DNA from: Comamonas avium
Lineage (GTDB): Bacteria; Pseudomonadota; Gammaproteobacteria; Burkholderiales; Burkholderiaceae_C
Direction: 5' to 3'
Assembly (NCBI RefSeq): GCF_014836675.1
Contig: NZ_JACSQK010000005.1
Location: 110,392 to 174,391, forward strand
Length of the DNA: 64,000 bases
Shown here: in pieces, positions 41,967 to 50,417 of the stretch
Position numbering within the stretch: position 1 is the stretch's first letter
How the letters are laid out: every line of letters begins with the position of its first letter
Notes under the pieces: model-generated
Seen by the model: the letters and a program-made list of their open reading frames with translations, nothing else
Databases searched by the model: none
What the model was told of the DNA's origin: nothing
Translations under genes and position numbers: made by a program

Positions 41967-43154
41967 TTATTTTGACAGCAGCCTCATGGTTTCTTCCAGA
42001 CCTTTCAAAGTCAGGGGGTACATGCGACCGCCCATCAACTGGCGAATGACGTCAATACTTTGGCGATATTCCCACACACCCTGGGGTTCTGGATTGATCC
42101 ATGCATGGTGAGGGAATGCGTTAGTCAGTCTTTGCAGCCACTCAGCGCCCGGCTCATCGTTGTTGTATTCAACGCTGCCGCCTGGTTGCAAGATTTCGTA
42201 AGGGCTCATGGTGGCATCACCAATAAATATCAATTTGTAATCTTTGTTGTATTTGCGAATGATGTCCCAGGTGTCGAACTTTTCAGCAAAACGGCGGCGG
42301 TTGTTCTTCCACATGAAGTCATACACACAGTTGTGAAAGTAATAGAACTCCAGATGCTTGAACTCGCTTTTGACGGCTGAAAACAGCTCTTCCACGCGCT
42401 GAATGTGATCGTCCATGGTGCCGCCCACATCCATGAGCAGCAGCACTTTCACATTGTTGTGGCGCTCGGGCACCATCTTGATGTCCAGCCAGCCAGCGTT
42501 GGCCGCTGTGCTGCGGATGGTGTCGGGCAAATCCAGCTCCAGGTTGCTGCCCTGGCGTGCAAATTTGCGCAGGCGGCGCAGGGCCACCTTGATGTTGCGG
42601 GTGCCCAGCTCTTGCGTGTCGTCGTAATCGCGGTAGGCGCGCTGCTCCCACACCTTGACGGCGTTGCGGTTTTTACCGGGTCCGCCAATGCGCACGCCTT
42701 GCGGGTTGTAGCCGCCGTGCCCAAAGGGGCTGGTGCCACCGGTGCCAATCCATTTGTTACCGCCTTCGTGGCGGCCTTTTTGCTCTTCCAGACGCTTTTT
42801 GAGTGTTTCCATGAGCTCATCCCAGCCCATCTTCTCGATAGCGGCCCTTTGCTCAGGTGTCAGCTCTTTGTCCAGCAGCTTGCGCAGCCACTCCTCGGGC
42901 AGCTCTTTCTTGAAGTCGGCCACCATTTCCACGCCCTTGAAGTAGGCGGCAAAGGCGCGGTCAAACTTGTCGTAATGCTTTTCGTCCTTGACCAGTGTGG
43001 TGCGGGCCAGAAAGTAAAAATCGTCCAGGCTCCAGCCGTCGTCACTGAGCGGGCCGACCACGCCGGCCTGCAGCGCTTCGAGCAGCATCAGGTATTCCTT
43101 GACGGAAACGGGCAGCTTTGCAGCGCGCAAGGTGTAGAAAAAATCGATCAGCAT
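41967..43154 (-). CDS. VWA domain protein, CoxE-like
   Basis: A 395-residue cytoplasmic protein with a CoxE-like N-terminal region and a C-terminal von Willebrand A domain whose metal site (MIDAS) begins DVGGT in LLLMDVGGTMDDH; the usual D-x-S-x-S is changed to D-x-G-x-T. Such proteins act with MoxR-type AAA ATPases in metal insertion or complex assembly. The matching MoxR gene lies 1 kb upstream in the same direction, with a GNAT and a small membrane gene between. Target unknown. Confidence 0.85.
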   Translation of the reverse strand: MLIDFFYTLRAAKLPVSVKEYLMLLEALQAGVVGPLSDDGWSLDDFYFLARTTLVKDEKHYDKFDRAFAAYFKGVEMVADFKKELPEEWLRKLLDKELTPEQRAAIEKMGWDELMETLKKRLEEQKGRHEGGNKWIGTGGTSPFGHGGYNPQGVRIGGPGKNRNAVKVWEQRAYRDYDDTQELGTRNIKVALRRLRKFARQGSNLELDLPDTIRSTAANAGWLDIKMVPERHNNVKVLLLMDVGGTMDDHIQRVEELFSAVKSEFKHLEFYYFHNCVYDFMWKNNRRRFAEKFDTWDIIRKYNKDYKLIFIGDATMSPYEILQPGGSVEYNNDEPGAEWLQRLTNAFPHHAWINPEPQGVWEYRQSIDVIRQLMGGRMYPLTLKGLEETMRLLSK

Positions 43155-43174
43155 GGCAGTGAGAGTTTAAAAAC

Positions 43175-43238
43175 AGAAGCTACAAGCGCTTGAAATTACT
43201 TATTTTCAAAGTGATTTGATGCGCAAGTTAATTGCTGG
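43175..43238. repeat. Possible degenerate palindromic element (copy 4)
   Basis: AGAAGCTACAAGCGCTTG followed by a TTATTTTCAA inner element resembles the left half of the palindromes at 32983 and 55637, but the right half pairs poorly. It lies between the VWA and GNAT genes. Confidence 0.3.
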
Positions 43239-43854
43239 TAAGCGCCATATGCTTCAATTTTTCAAGTAAACGATGTTCTGCGGCTGGCCACTCGGCGGCC
43301 AGCATGCTGTACATCACGGTGTCACGCACGCTGCCATCCCAGCGCAGTGCGTGGTGGCGCAATACCCCGTCTTTATGTGCACCCAGGCGCTCAATGGCTT
43401 GCTGGCTGCGGGTGTTCAGAATGTCGGTACGCCAGCCCACCACGGCGCAGGACAGTGTTTCAAATGCATGCTGCATCAGCAGCAGCTTGGCGGCAGTGTT
43501 GACATGGCTGCGCTGTGCGCTGGCGGCGTACCAGGTGTAGCCAATCTCCAGGCGCTTTACCGCAGGCACGATGTCGTGGTAGCTGCTGGTGCCCAGCAAC
43601 TTGCCGCTGGCCGCATCCAGTACGGCAAACGGGCAGCGCGTACCCTGGGCTTGCATGTCCAGGGCCTTTTGGATGTAGGCCGTCGCTTCTTCGTGCCTGG
43701 GCACCCAGGTGATGCGCAGATTCCACAGTTGGCCATCAGCGGCAGCTTCTTGCAGGCCTGCGGTGTGCAGCAGGCTCAATGGTTCAAGGCAAACACCCCA
43801 GCCTTGCAATCTGACGGGGGGCACAAAGGGCGTGCTCGGTTGTGGATCATGCAT
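43228..43854 (-). CDS. GNAT family N-acetyltransferase (RimJ/RimL-like)
   Basis: A 208-residue acetyltransferase of the RimJ/RimL group. The acetyl-CoA site falls in the AQRSHVNTAAKLLLMQHAFETL region, where the Q/R-x-x-G/A pattern is relaxed, followed by GWRTDILNTRSQQAIERLGAHKDGVLR, the characteristic NxxSxxxxxKxGF-like element. Members modify ribosomal proteins, antibiotics or small amines; the substrate here is not evident. It lies inside the MoxR-VWA gene run. Confidence 0.85.
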   Translation of the reverse strand: MHDPQPSTPFVPPVRLQGWGVCLEPLSLLHTAGLQEAAADGQLWNLRITWVPRHEEATAYIQKALDMQAQGTRCPFAVLDAASGKLLGTSSYHDIVPAVKRLEIGYTWYAASAQRSHVNTAAKLLLMQHAFETLSCAVVGWRTDILNTRSQQAIERLGAHKDGVLRHHALRWDGSVRDTVMYSMLAAEWPAAEHRLLEKLKHMALTSN

Positions 43855-43866
43855 AGGGGGTAGAGG

Positions 43867-44115
43867 TCAATCGACCTCGGCTTCTTCGAGTTTGTTTTTG
43901 GCTTGCTGGTGGCTGCGCCAGATGCGTGCAATGTGCAAGCCTGCGCCGCCACCCAGGCCGATCATCAAAATGCCGATCATGCCGGAGCCGCTGTAGCCGT
44001 CTTCAAAGATGTCGATACCCACCATCTTGCCCAGACCATAGCCAGCCAGCGCGCCGAGCATGAAGCACACCGCGTCGGAAACTCCCTCGAGCAGCATTTT
44101 TTGTGCAGAAGCCAT
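43867..44115 (-). CDS. Small membrane protein of unknown function
   Basis: An 82-residue protein with two hydrophobic segments (about residues 14-32 and 42-66) separated by an acidic loop (GIDIFEDGYSGSG), ending in a charged tail. The second helix carries a small-residue run (GMIGILMIGLGGGAGLHIA). No family is recognised. The ATG at 44115 is the likely start. It lies between the GNAT and MoxR genes in the same direction. Confidence 0.65.
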   Translation of the reverse strand: MASAQKMLLEGVSDAVCFMLGALAGYGLGKMVGIDIFEDGYSGSGMIGILMIGLGGGAGLHIARIWRSHQQAKNKLEEAEVD

Positions 44116-44213
44116 GTTTTTTCCCTTAAGCAAAGTCATCAAAACACCGAAGCTACGACAGACGGCATCTTTGCGCATTGGGGCAAGCCTGCAACGCGGC
44201 TGTCAGCGCCGTG

Positions 44214-45056
44214 TCAGCGGTTGCGCTGATTCATGAACACCAGCTTTTCAAACAGGCTCATGTCCTGTTCGTTTTTCAGCAAGGCACCAACCAGTGGCGG
44301 CACGGAGACCTTTTGGTCTGGAGACTGCAAGGCCTCCAGCGGAATGTCTTCGGCTACCAGCAGCTTGAGCCAGTCGATCAGCTCGCTGGTCGAAGGTTTT
44401 TTCTTCAGGCCCGGCAGGTTGCGCACGTCGTAGAACGTTTTGAGCGCTGCACTGAGCAAGTCGCCCTTGAGTGTGGGGAAGTGCACCGCCACAATCTGGC
44501 GCATGGTGTCTGCTTCAGGAAACTTGATGTAGTGGAAAAAGCAGCGGCGCAGGAAGGCATCGGGCAGCTCTTTTTCGTTGTTGGAGGTAATGAACACCAG
44601 CGGGCGGTGCTTGGCGCGGATCATCTCGCGGGTTTCGTAGCAGTAAAACTCCATGCGGTCGATTTCGCGCAGCAAGTCGTTGGGGAACTCGATATCTGCC
44701 TTGTCAATCTCGTCGATCAGCAGGGCCACGGGCTCGTCCGCAGTAAACGCCTGCCACAGCACGCCTTTGACGATGTAGTTGCGAATGTCCTGCGTGCGGG
44801 CGTCGCCCAGCTGGCTGTCTCGCAGACGTGAGACCGCGTCATATTCGTACAAGCCCTGCTGCGCTTTGGTGGTGGACTTGATGTGCCACTGCAGCAAGGG
44901 CATGTCCAAGGCGGCTGCCACCTCTTCGGCAAGCATGGTTTTGCCTGTGCCGGGCTCGCCTTTTACCAGCAGCGGGCGCTGCAGTTTGATGGCGGCATTC
45001 ACCGCCAGCATCAGATCTTGGGTGGCAACGTAATTGTCAGAACCTTGGAATTTCAT
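44214..45056 (-). CDS. MoxR family AAA+ ATPase
   Basis: A 280-residue MoxR-type AAA ATPase. Walker A is GEPGTGKTM, Walker B is ALLIDEIDKAD and the sensor/arginine region includes FITSNNEKELPDAFLRRC. MoxR proteins act as chaperones for maturation of metal enzymes or membrane complexes together with VWA proteins such as the one at 41967-43154. The ATG at 45056 gives the common start MKFQGSDNYVA; an open frame upstream is not needed. It is divergent from the cytochrome c gene. Confidence 0.92.
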   Translation of the reverse strand: MKFQGSDNYVATQDLMLAVNAAIKLQRPLLVKGEPGTGKTMLAEEVAAALDMPLLQWHIKSTTKAQQGLYEYDAVSRLRDSQLGDARTQDIRNYIVKGVLWQAFTADEPVALLIDEIDKADIEFPNDLLREIDRMEFYCYETREMIRAKHRPLVFITSNNEKELPDAFLRRCFFHYIKFPEADTMRQIVAVHFPTLKGDLLSAALKTFYDVRNLPGLKKKPSTSELIDWLKLLVAEDIPLEALQSPDQKVSVPPLVGALLKNEQDMSLFEKLVFMNQRNR

Positions 45057-45164
45057 GGGCGTGATATCAGCGTAAACATTGATGTGGGTGCTTGACAACT
45101 GCTCTGATAATGAATTTTCACGACCAGATCCCAGCTGAACTTTGCAAAGGATTTTGTGCACAAA

Positions 45165-45821
45165 ATGATCAAAACATGGACCACGGTGTTTGCATTGTTT
45201 GTCGCTTGTGCGACGTCAACTGCCTCGGCACAGGCTGTGCAGGGAGATATCAAGGCAGGTGAAGGGAAAATTTCCATGTGCATTGGCTGCCATGGTATCG
45301 CTGGTTACCAGGCCAGCTTTCCTGAGGTTTACAAGGTGCCCATGATATCGGGGCAGTCTGCAGCATATATTGCTGCGGCGCTGGATGCCTACCGCAAGGG
45401 TGATCGCCATCACCCCACCATGCGTGGCGTTGCCGAGTCACTCAGCGATCAGGACATCGCGGATGTGTCTGCCTACTACGAGGCCCACAACCCCGTACGC
45501 AAAGATGCCGCACAACCGCATGACCCACCGACGCAGGTGGCCGCCTTGATTGAAAAAGGTGCCTGCTTTACCTGCCATGGTCAAAATTTCTCCAAGCCGA
45601 TTGACGCAAGCTACCCGAAAGTAGCAGGCCAGCACTCGGACTATCTGCTGGCGGCGCTCAAGTCATACAAAACAGTCAACAACCCCCGGGTTGGTCGCAG
45701 CAACGGCATCATGGCGCCAATTGCCCAGCAGTTCAGCAATCAGGAGCTCAAGCTGCTGGCCAACTACATCAGCAAGCTCGATGGGGATTTGAAAACGATT
45801 CCTCCAGCGCACTTTCGCTGA
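45165..45821 (+). CDS. Diheme cytochrome c4-type protein
   Basis: A 218-residue exported cytochrome with a signal peptide to ASAQ and two class I domains, each with a heme c motif (CIGCH near residue 42 and CFTCH near 130). The axial methionines are likely in HPTMRGVAESL and NGIMAPIAQQ. Cytochrome c4 proteins donate electrons to terminal oxidases; the aa3 oxidase operon is 4.6 kb away. The ATG at 45165 is chosen over a GTG at 45156. Confidence 0.92.
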   Translation: MIKTWTTVFALFVACATSTASAQAVQGDIKAGEGKISMCIGCHGIAGYQASFPEVYKVPMISGQSAAYIAAALDAYRKGDRHHPTMRGVAESLSDQDIADVSAYYEAHNPVRKDAAQPHDPPTQVAALIEKGACFTCHGQNFSKPIDASYPKVAGQHSDYLLAALKSYKTVNNPRVGRSNGIMAPIAQQFSNQELKLLANYISKLDGDLKTIPPAHFR

Positions 45822-45830
45822 GCGCTGCCC

Positions 45831-45871
45831 AATAACAACAAGGCCCGCTGCAAGCGGGCCTTGTTGTTATT
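45831..45871. terminator. Bidirectional terminator with a perfect 19-bp stem
   Basis: A perfect 19-bp inverted repeat (45831-45849 with 45853-45871) closes a 3-nt loop. It has AT-rich outer arms and a GGCCCGCT core. It sits between the convergent cytochrome c and DUF1841 genes and can end transcription from both sides. Confidence 0.92.
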
Positions 45872-45879
45872 GGGGTTGT

Positions 45880-46317
45880 CTAGTCGCGCGTGGCGCGGCG
45901 CTGTACGGCAGCTACGTACTGGTCACCATCGGGCGGATGGCCATTGCGCTGGCTGTCGGCCAGCATCTGGCCCAGGCATTCCATGGTTTCGTGGTGTGCG
46001 TCGTGCAGTGAGTTGCGCCGTTTGGTCAGCAGCTCCACCGCCTGACGAATGCCGCGGGGCTGGTCTACGCTGCATTGCTCACTGATGGACAGGTGCATGG
46101 ACAGGTGCAAAAACGGATTGGTGCGATCGGGCTCCAGGTCGTAATTGCGCTTGATGGCCGCCTCTACGTCGTCCAGCTCGGCAAAGTATTCCGGGTGTTC
46201 GTCAATCCACAGGCTGGCCAGTGTCTCGATGGCCTCCATCGGCGCGTTATGTAGCATTTTGCTGCGTACGCTACAGAAAAAGCGTCGCACGTCAGCTTGG
46301 GTGGGGTTGAAAAGCAT
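45880..46317 (-). CDS. DUF1841 family protein
   Basis: A 145-residue protein matching the DUF1841 pattern: start MLFNPTQADVRRFF, then DRTNPFLHLSMHLSISEQ, the conserved central block, and ECLGQMLADSQRNGHPPDG at the end. The His residues in HLSMHL suggest metal binding, but no function is known. The ATG at 46317 gives the standard N-terminus. Confidence 0.87.
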   Translation of the reverse strand: MLFNPTQADVRRFFCSVRSKMLHNAPMEAIETLASLWIDEHPEYFAELDDVEAAIKRNYDLEPDRTNPFLHLSMHLSISEQCSVDQPRGIRQAVELLTKRRNSLHDAHHETMECLGQMLADSQRNGHPPDGDQYVAAVQRRATRD

Positions 46318-46430
46318 GATGGGCGGCAGCGTAGCATGTGCGGCGCAATCCAGTCGCCAAGGTGGCAATAGGGCGCCGGGGTCGGCGTAAGATCGCGCGC
46401 TTCAGGTTGGCAGCTCTCGGACATTGGCAC

Positions 46431-47069
46431 ATGGATTTTCATACTTGGTTGGCATTTTTCTCGGCGTGCGTTTTCATCGCCATCTCTCCGGGCTCTGGGG
46501 CAGTGCTCTCCATGAGCCATGGTCTGGCCTACGGCGTGCGCCAGACTTCGGCCACGATTGGTGGCCTGCAGCTGGGGTTGCTGCTGATTTTGCTGATAGC
46601 AGGTGGTGGCGTTGGGGCTGTGCTGATTGCCTCTGACGTTGCCTTTACCGTGGTCAAGGTGCTGGGCGCGGGCTACCTGATTTATCTGGGCTGGAGCCAG
46701 TGGCGCAGTGTTGGCAACGGAGTGGATGTGGGGTACTTGCAGGCTGCACCTATGCCTTGGAGGCAGCGTACCCTGGCCGGATTTTTGACCAACGCCACCA
46801 ACCCCAAGGGCATTATTTTCATGGTGGCTGTATTGCCGCAGTTCTTGAGCCCGGAGCGCGCATTGTGGGTGCAGCTGCTAGTGATGTCTGCGACCTGTCT
46901 GGCCGTAGATACCGTGGTGATGCACGGCTACGCCGCCAGCGCCAGTGCGCTGCGCCGCTGGATGCGCAGCAGCGAGGCCATGCGCTGGCAAAACCGCATC
47001 TTTGGTGGCTTGCTCATGCTGGTGGGTTTTGGACTGTTCTTTGTGCAGCGTTCGACAAACCAAGGGTAA
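46431..47069 (+). CDS. LysE/RhtB family amino acid exporter
   Basis: A 212-residue, six-helix transporter of the LysE family. The signature SPGSGAVLSMSHGLAYG near residue 18 is the RhtB-type SPGP motif with Ser replacing the second Pro, and GAGYLIYLGWSQWRS marks the third helix. Members export amino acids or homoserine-type compounds. The ATG at 46431 begins MDFHTWLAFF, a normal start for the family. Substrate not assignable. Confidence 0.88.
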   Translation: MDFHTWLAFFSACVFIAISPGSGAVLSMSHGLAYGVRQTSATIGGLQLGLLLILLIAGGGVGAVLIASDVAFTVVKVLGAGYLIYLGWSQWRSVGNGVDVGYLQAAPMPWRQRTLAGFLTNATNPKGIIFMVAVLPQFLSPERALWVQLLVMSATCLAVDTVVMHGYAASASALRRWMRSSEAMRWQNRIFGGLLMLVGFGLFFVQRSTNQG

Positions 47070-47217
47070 TTCTCGGGATGCCCGGCTTGGGCTAAATCGA
47101 TAGCGGTCAGCACTTTGCGCATCAGCGCTCATGCCTGATCGGGCTGTCAGTCACCTAGGGTCAACCCCTGTCACAGGACCGACTGACTGCAGCCACAGAG
47201 GTTCTTAAATTGAAGGC

Positions 47218-47700
47218 ATGAAAACCTTCAACTCTTATGCCCAACTGCGCGCCTGTGCAGGCCAGGAAATTGCGGTGACCGACTGGATCACCATTACCCA
47301 AGAGCAAGTGAACCTGTTCGCTGACGCAACGGGTGATCACCAGTGGATCCACATCGATCCGGTCAAAGCGGCTCAAGGCCCGTTTGGTGGGCCGATTGCA
47401 CATGGCTTTCTGTCACTGTCACTGCTGCCTTTGTTTTTTAGCCAGGCAGTGCACATTGAAGGTGCCACGATGGGGGTGAACTATGGCTTGAACAAGGTAC
47501 GTTTTCCGGCCCCTGTGCCTGTGGGCAGCCGCGTGCGAGCCCGGGTTGGGGTGCAGGCGGTGGAGCCCGTGGGCCCAGACAGCGTGCAAATTACATGGCT
47601 GGTGACTGTCGAGCGAGAAGGTGGCGACAAGCCGGTGTGTGTGGCGGAATCGCTGTCACGCAGTTACGGCGCCCCGATGGGGGCGTCGATGCTGACTTAA
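47218..47700 (+). CDS. MaoC-like (R)-specific enoyl-CoA hydratase domain protein
   Basis: A 160-residue single-domain hotdog protein. The hydratase 2 motif with catalytic Asp and His is visible as FADATGDHQWIHIDPVKA, followed by GPIAHGFLSLSL. Members hydrate enoyl-CoA to (R)-3-hydroxyacyl-CoA in polyester or fatty-acid metabolism. It ends overlapping the trmL gene by 4 bp, tail to tail. Confidence 0.9.
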   Translation: MKTFNSYAQLRACAGQEIAVTDWITITQEQVNLFADATGDHQWIHIDPVKAAQGPFGGPIAHGFLSLSLLPLFFSQAVHIEGATMGVNYGLNKVRFPAPVPVGSRVRARVGVQAVEPVGPDSVQITWLVTVEREGGDKPVCVAESLSRSYGAPMGASMLT

Positions 47701-48182
47701 CGTGCAGGGTGTCCGTCAGGCGTTAAAAAACGATTCTGGCGCCAGGCTTCAAACACGGTGACAGCCACGGCGTTAGACAGGTTCAGGCTGCGCTGGCCTT
47801 CCAGCATGGGCAGGCGCAGGCGCTGTGCCGTGGGGAAAAACTCACGCACTTCGGGTGCAAGGCCGCGTGTTTCACAACCGAACACAAACCAGTCGCCCGG
47901 TTGGAGCTGCAGCGAATGGGCAGGCTGGCTGCCATGCGTGGTCATGGCAAACATGCGTTCTTGCGCAGGTTGCATGGTTTGCAGAAAATTTTGCCAGCTG
48001 GCATGGCGACGCACGCTGGTGTACTCGTGGTAGTCCAACCCAGCGCGGCGCATGTGGCGGTCTTCCATGGAAAAGCCCAGGGGCTCAATCAGGTGCAACT
48101 GGCAGCCGGTGTTGGCTGCCAGGCGAATGATGTTGCCTGTATTCGGTGGAATCTCAGGCTCTACAAGAACGATATGGAACAT
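47697..48182 (-). CDS. trmL: tRNA (cytidine/uridine-2'-O-)-methyltransferase TrmL
   Basis: A 161-residue SPOUT methyltransferase that modifies the ribose of position 34 in tRNA-Leu. The three SPOUT motifs are clear: PEIPPNTGNIIRLAANTG at the start, FVFGCETRGLAPE in the knot, and RSLNLSNAVAVTVFEA at the end, giving the trefoil-knot AdoMet site. The ATG at 48182 is the standard start. It is transcribed in the same direction as comF, 41 bp after it. Confidence 0.93.
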   Translation of the reverse strand: MFHIVLVEPEIPPNTGNIIRLAANTGCQLHLIEPLGFSMEDRHMRRAGLDYHEYTSVRRHASWQNFLQTMQPAQERMFAMTTHGSQPAHSLQLQPGDWFVFGCETRGLAPEVREFFPTAQRLRLPMLEGQRSLNLSNAVAVTVFEAWRQNRFLTPDGHPAR

Positions 48183-48223
48183 GGCGGCGTATTGTCCGCT
48201 TTTGGGCTTGTCCCTGGCGGTGT

Positions 48224-48952
48224 TTATGGTGTCCGGGCCATGCACAGTACGTGAATCTGACGGGCGCCAGCTTGCAGCAAACAGTGGCTGGCTGCGGTGA
48301 GTGTGGCGCCAGTGGTCATTACGTCATCGATCAACAGAACTTTTTTACCCTGAATGTGGTGGCGCTGCGCAGTGTCAATGGTGAAGGCGTTGCGCAAATT
48401 ACGCAGACGCTGTGCGCGGGTTGAGCCACTTTGGGCCATGGCGTGGTGCGTGCGTGCCAGGCAATGGAGCTGGTGCTTGTGACTTTTGAAAGCCTGGGCC
48501 AGCAGCGCCGCCTGGTTGTAGCCGCGTTCACGCATGCGTTCTTTGGATAAGGGGATGGGGATCAGTACATCAGCGGCATCGATAGCGGCTTGAATGCGTG
48601 CGTCTTGCAGCATCCAGTGTGCTGCGTAGCGGGCCAGAGCGGGCTGCTGTCCAAATTTCCAGCGTGAAATCAAGTTGTTCCATGGATAGTGGTAGTCCAT
48701 CCATGCGTGTGCTTCATGCCATGCAGGAGGGTGCCGCAGGCATGCGCCGCAGCGCGGCCGCTCGGGGCCAACGCCTGGCAGAGCCAATGCACAGCCTGTA
48801 CAGCGAAATGGTGCATGGGTGGCAAAACGCTGCCAGCAGTCGGGGCACAGCACATCCTGGCTTGGCCATGCGTGGCATGCCAGACACTGACTGGGTAAGG
48901 CACGGAGCCATTTCACAGGATGGGATAGCCATGTTGGCCAACGCAGAGGCAT
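48224..48952 (-). CDS. ComF family phosphoribosyltransferase-like protein
   Basis: A 242-residue ComF-type protein. The N-terminal zinc-finger region has paired cysteines (CLACHAW, CPDCW, CTGC, CGAC), and the phosphoribosyltransferase domain has the PRPP-binding loop VLLIDDVMTTGATL. ComF proteins take part in DNA uptake in naturally competent bacteria, and their role elsewhere is unclear. The ATG at 48952 is preferred over a GTG at 48976. It is divergent from the BioC-like gene. Confidence 0.9.
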   Translation of the reverse strand: MPLRWPTWLSHPVKWLRALPSQCLACHAWPSQDVLCPDCWQRFATHAPFRCTGCALALPGVGPERPRCGACLRHPPAWHEAHAWMDYHYPWNNLISRWKFGQQPALARYAAHWMLQDARIQAAIDAADVLIPIPLSKERMRERGYNQAALLAQAFKSHKHQLHCLARTHHAMAQSGSTRAQRLRNLRNAFTIDTAQRHHIQGKKVLLIDDVMTTGATLTAASHCLLQAGARQIHVLCMARTP

Positions 48953-49029
48953 GAAATCAATATACTGCCGCGGCACCTGCCGTTGCCATGCCGTGTGGCG
49001 GCGGGGTTGCTAGTTGAGTTTGCACTTCC

Positions 49030-49938
49030 ATGTCTGAGCACTTGCCCCCCACCATTGATCCTATCGCTGCTGCACGCTGGCAACAGGCTGCACCGGCCCA
49101 GTCGCCGTGGCTGCATGAAGAGGTGGGCCGCCGGATGGAGGCGCGTTTGCAGTGGATTTGCCGCACCCCCGGTACATGGTGCGACTGGCAGCCCGTGCGC
49201 GGTGGCATGCAGGTGCATGCAGCTTTGGCACAACGCTATCCGCAGGCGCAATGCTATGTGGTCGAGCCCGTGCCGCGCATGCAGACTGTTGCCCAGGAGC
49301 AGTGGGCCAAGCCATGGTGGAGCCCCTCACGCTGGGGTGGTGCCAAGACTTTGATGGAGATGCCGGCCGCCGGTAGCGTGGATATGTTGTGGGCCAACAT
49401 GCTGCTGCACAACCAGGCACAGCCTGTGCAAATGCTCAAGCAGTGGCATGAAGCTTTGGCTGTAGATGGCTTTGTGATGTTTTCGTGTCTGGGGCCAGAT
49501 ACCGCCAAAGAAATGCGTGCCCTGTATGAGCGCATGGGCTGGCCAGCAGCCGGGCATAGCTTTACCGATATGCACGACTGGGGAGACATGCTGGTGCAGG
49601 CAGGCTTTGCAGAGCCTGTGATGGATATGGAAACCATTACGCTGACTTTTGCCAGCCCCGAGCGCTTGCTGCAAGAGCTGCGTGAGCTGGGCTGCAACTT
49701 GCATCCCCAGCGTTTTTCGGGCTTGCGTGGCCGCGCATGGTTGGCACAGTTGCACGCTGCCATGGGCGAGCATTTGCGTGTCGATCACAGCGAGGGGCAA
49801 CTGGCCTTGTCCTTTGAACTGGTTTATGGCCATGCGTTTAAACCTGTTCCACGTGTGGCAGTGGACAGTGAAAGTTCGGTCTCTTTAGACCAGATGCGCA
49901 GCATGCTCAAGCAGGGTCGGGAGCAGGGTTTGCGATAG
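49030..49938 (+). CDS. BioC-like SAM-dependent methyltransferase
   Basis: A 302-residue class I methyltransferase that resembles malonyl-ACP O-methyltransferase BioC. The usual glycine-rich AdoMet motif I is not obvious, but the later blocks MPAAGSVDMLWANMLLHNQAQPVQMLKQWHEAL (parts) and GFVMFSCLGPDTAKEMRALY match the BioC family, including the GPDTxxELR element. The bio genes are not nearby. The weak motif I makes catalytic activity less certain than family membership. Confidence 0.7.
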   Translation: MSEHLPPTIDPIAAARWQQAAPAQSPWLHEEVGRRMEARLQWICRTPGTWCDWQPVRGGMQVHAALAQRYPQAQCYVVEPVPRMQTVAQEQWAKPWWSPSRWGGAKTLMEMPAAGSVDMLWANMLLHNQAQPVQMLKQWHEALAVDGFVMFSCLGPDTAKEMRALYERMGWPAAGHSFTDMHDWGDMLVQAGFAEPVMDMETITLTFASPERLLQELRELGCNLHPQRFSGLRGRAWLAQLHAAMGEHLRVDHSEGQLALSFELVYGHAFKPVPRVAVDSESSVSLDQMRSMLKQGREQGLR

Positions 49939-49954
49939 GCGAAAAGCCTTTTTT
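49937..49954 (+). terminator. Possible weak terminator after the BioC-like gene
   Basis: AGGC-GAAAA-GCCT forms a 4-bp stem followed by six T and overlaps the stop codon. The stem is short, so the call is tentative. Confidence 0.4.
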
Positions 49955-49960
49955 GCTGCA

Positions 49961-49987
49961 TTGATTTAACGCAAAGCGCACTACAAT
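49961..49987 (+). promoter_or_regulatory. Possible sigma-70 promoter upstream of the cytochrome oxidase operon
   Basis: TTGATT and TACAAT are spaced 15 bp apart (suboptimal). If used, the transcript would begin near 49994 and have a leader of about 420 nt before coxB. Assignment is weak. Confidence 0.35.
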
Positions 49988-49993
49988 TTTTTC

Positions 49994-50150
49994 AAACTAC
50001 TGATAGCAAGCACGGCCCTGGAGCGCGGATTTGGGCAGTGCAAAGCCAACGGCCCAGCGGTCGTCAGGGGAGAAAAAAATTGGTGTGTCGCTATGCCTTG
50101 CAGACAGGCTGGACCGCAAAGCCTGGGTCAGTCTCTCGTGTTTTTTTGTT
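49994..50150 (+). ncRNA. Candidate small RNA or structured leader
   Basis: This part of the 479-bp gap before coxB follows a promoter-like TACAAT and ends in a run of seven T (50141-50147). It can form several stems, including GCGGTC/GACCGC (50057-50062 with 50112-50117), CAGGCT/AGCCTG, and an ACTGA/TCAGT closing pair. No ORF with a ribosome-binding site is seen. Size and closing stem recall 6S-type RNAs, but the match is not close enough to name it. The rest of the gap to 50417 shows nothing further recognisable. Confidence 0.3.
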
Positions 50151-50417
50151 GTTGCATCACGCGTACCAGCGTGCATGCAGTTGGCGATTTCATTCATCGT
50201 TTTTTGCGCGGCATCCTACAGGGCACCGTTGCAGCGATGTCTTCTCCTGCTTGAAACCCCTGTATGCGCTGGCGCTGCATCCCTGCAAACTGCATGCAGG
50301 GCAGTTGGGTGCAGTGTGCCAGGCACCTTGATTTTTGCTTTCTTCGCAAGACTTCGCACGGCACTGTAATGGCAGGCGGGCAACGGAATCCCGGAGGCTC
50401 AGACGCAAGTGAGAAAT

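Noticed and set aside
49994-50150. Naming the oxidase-leader segment as 6S RNA
   Set aside because: Only the size and a short closing stem agree; the central bubble and flanking genes typical of 6S were not shown.
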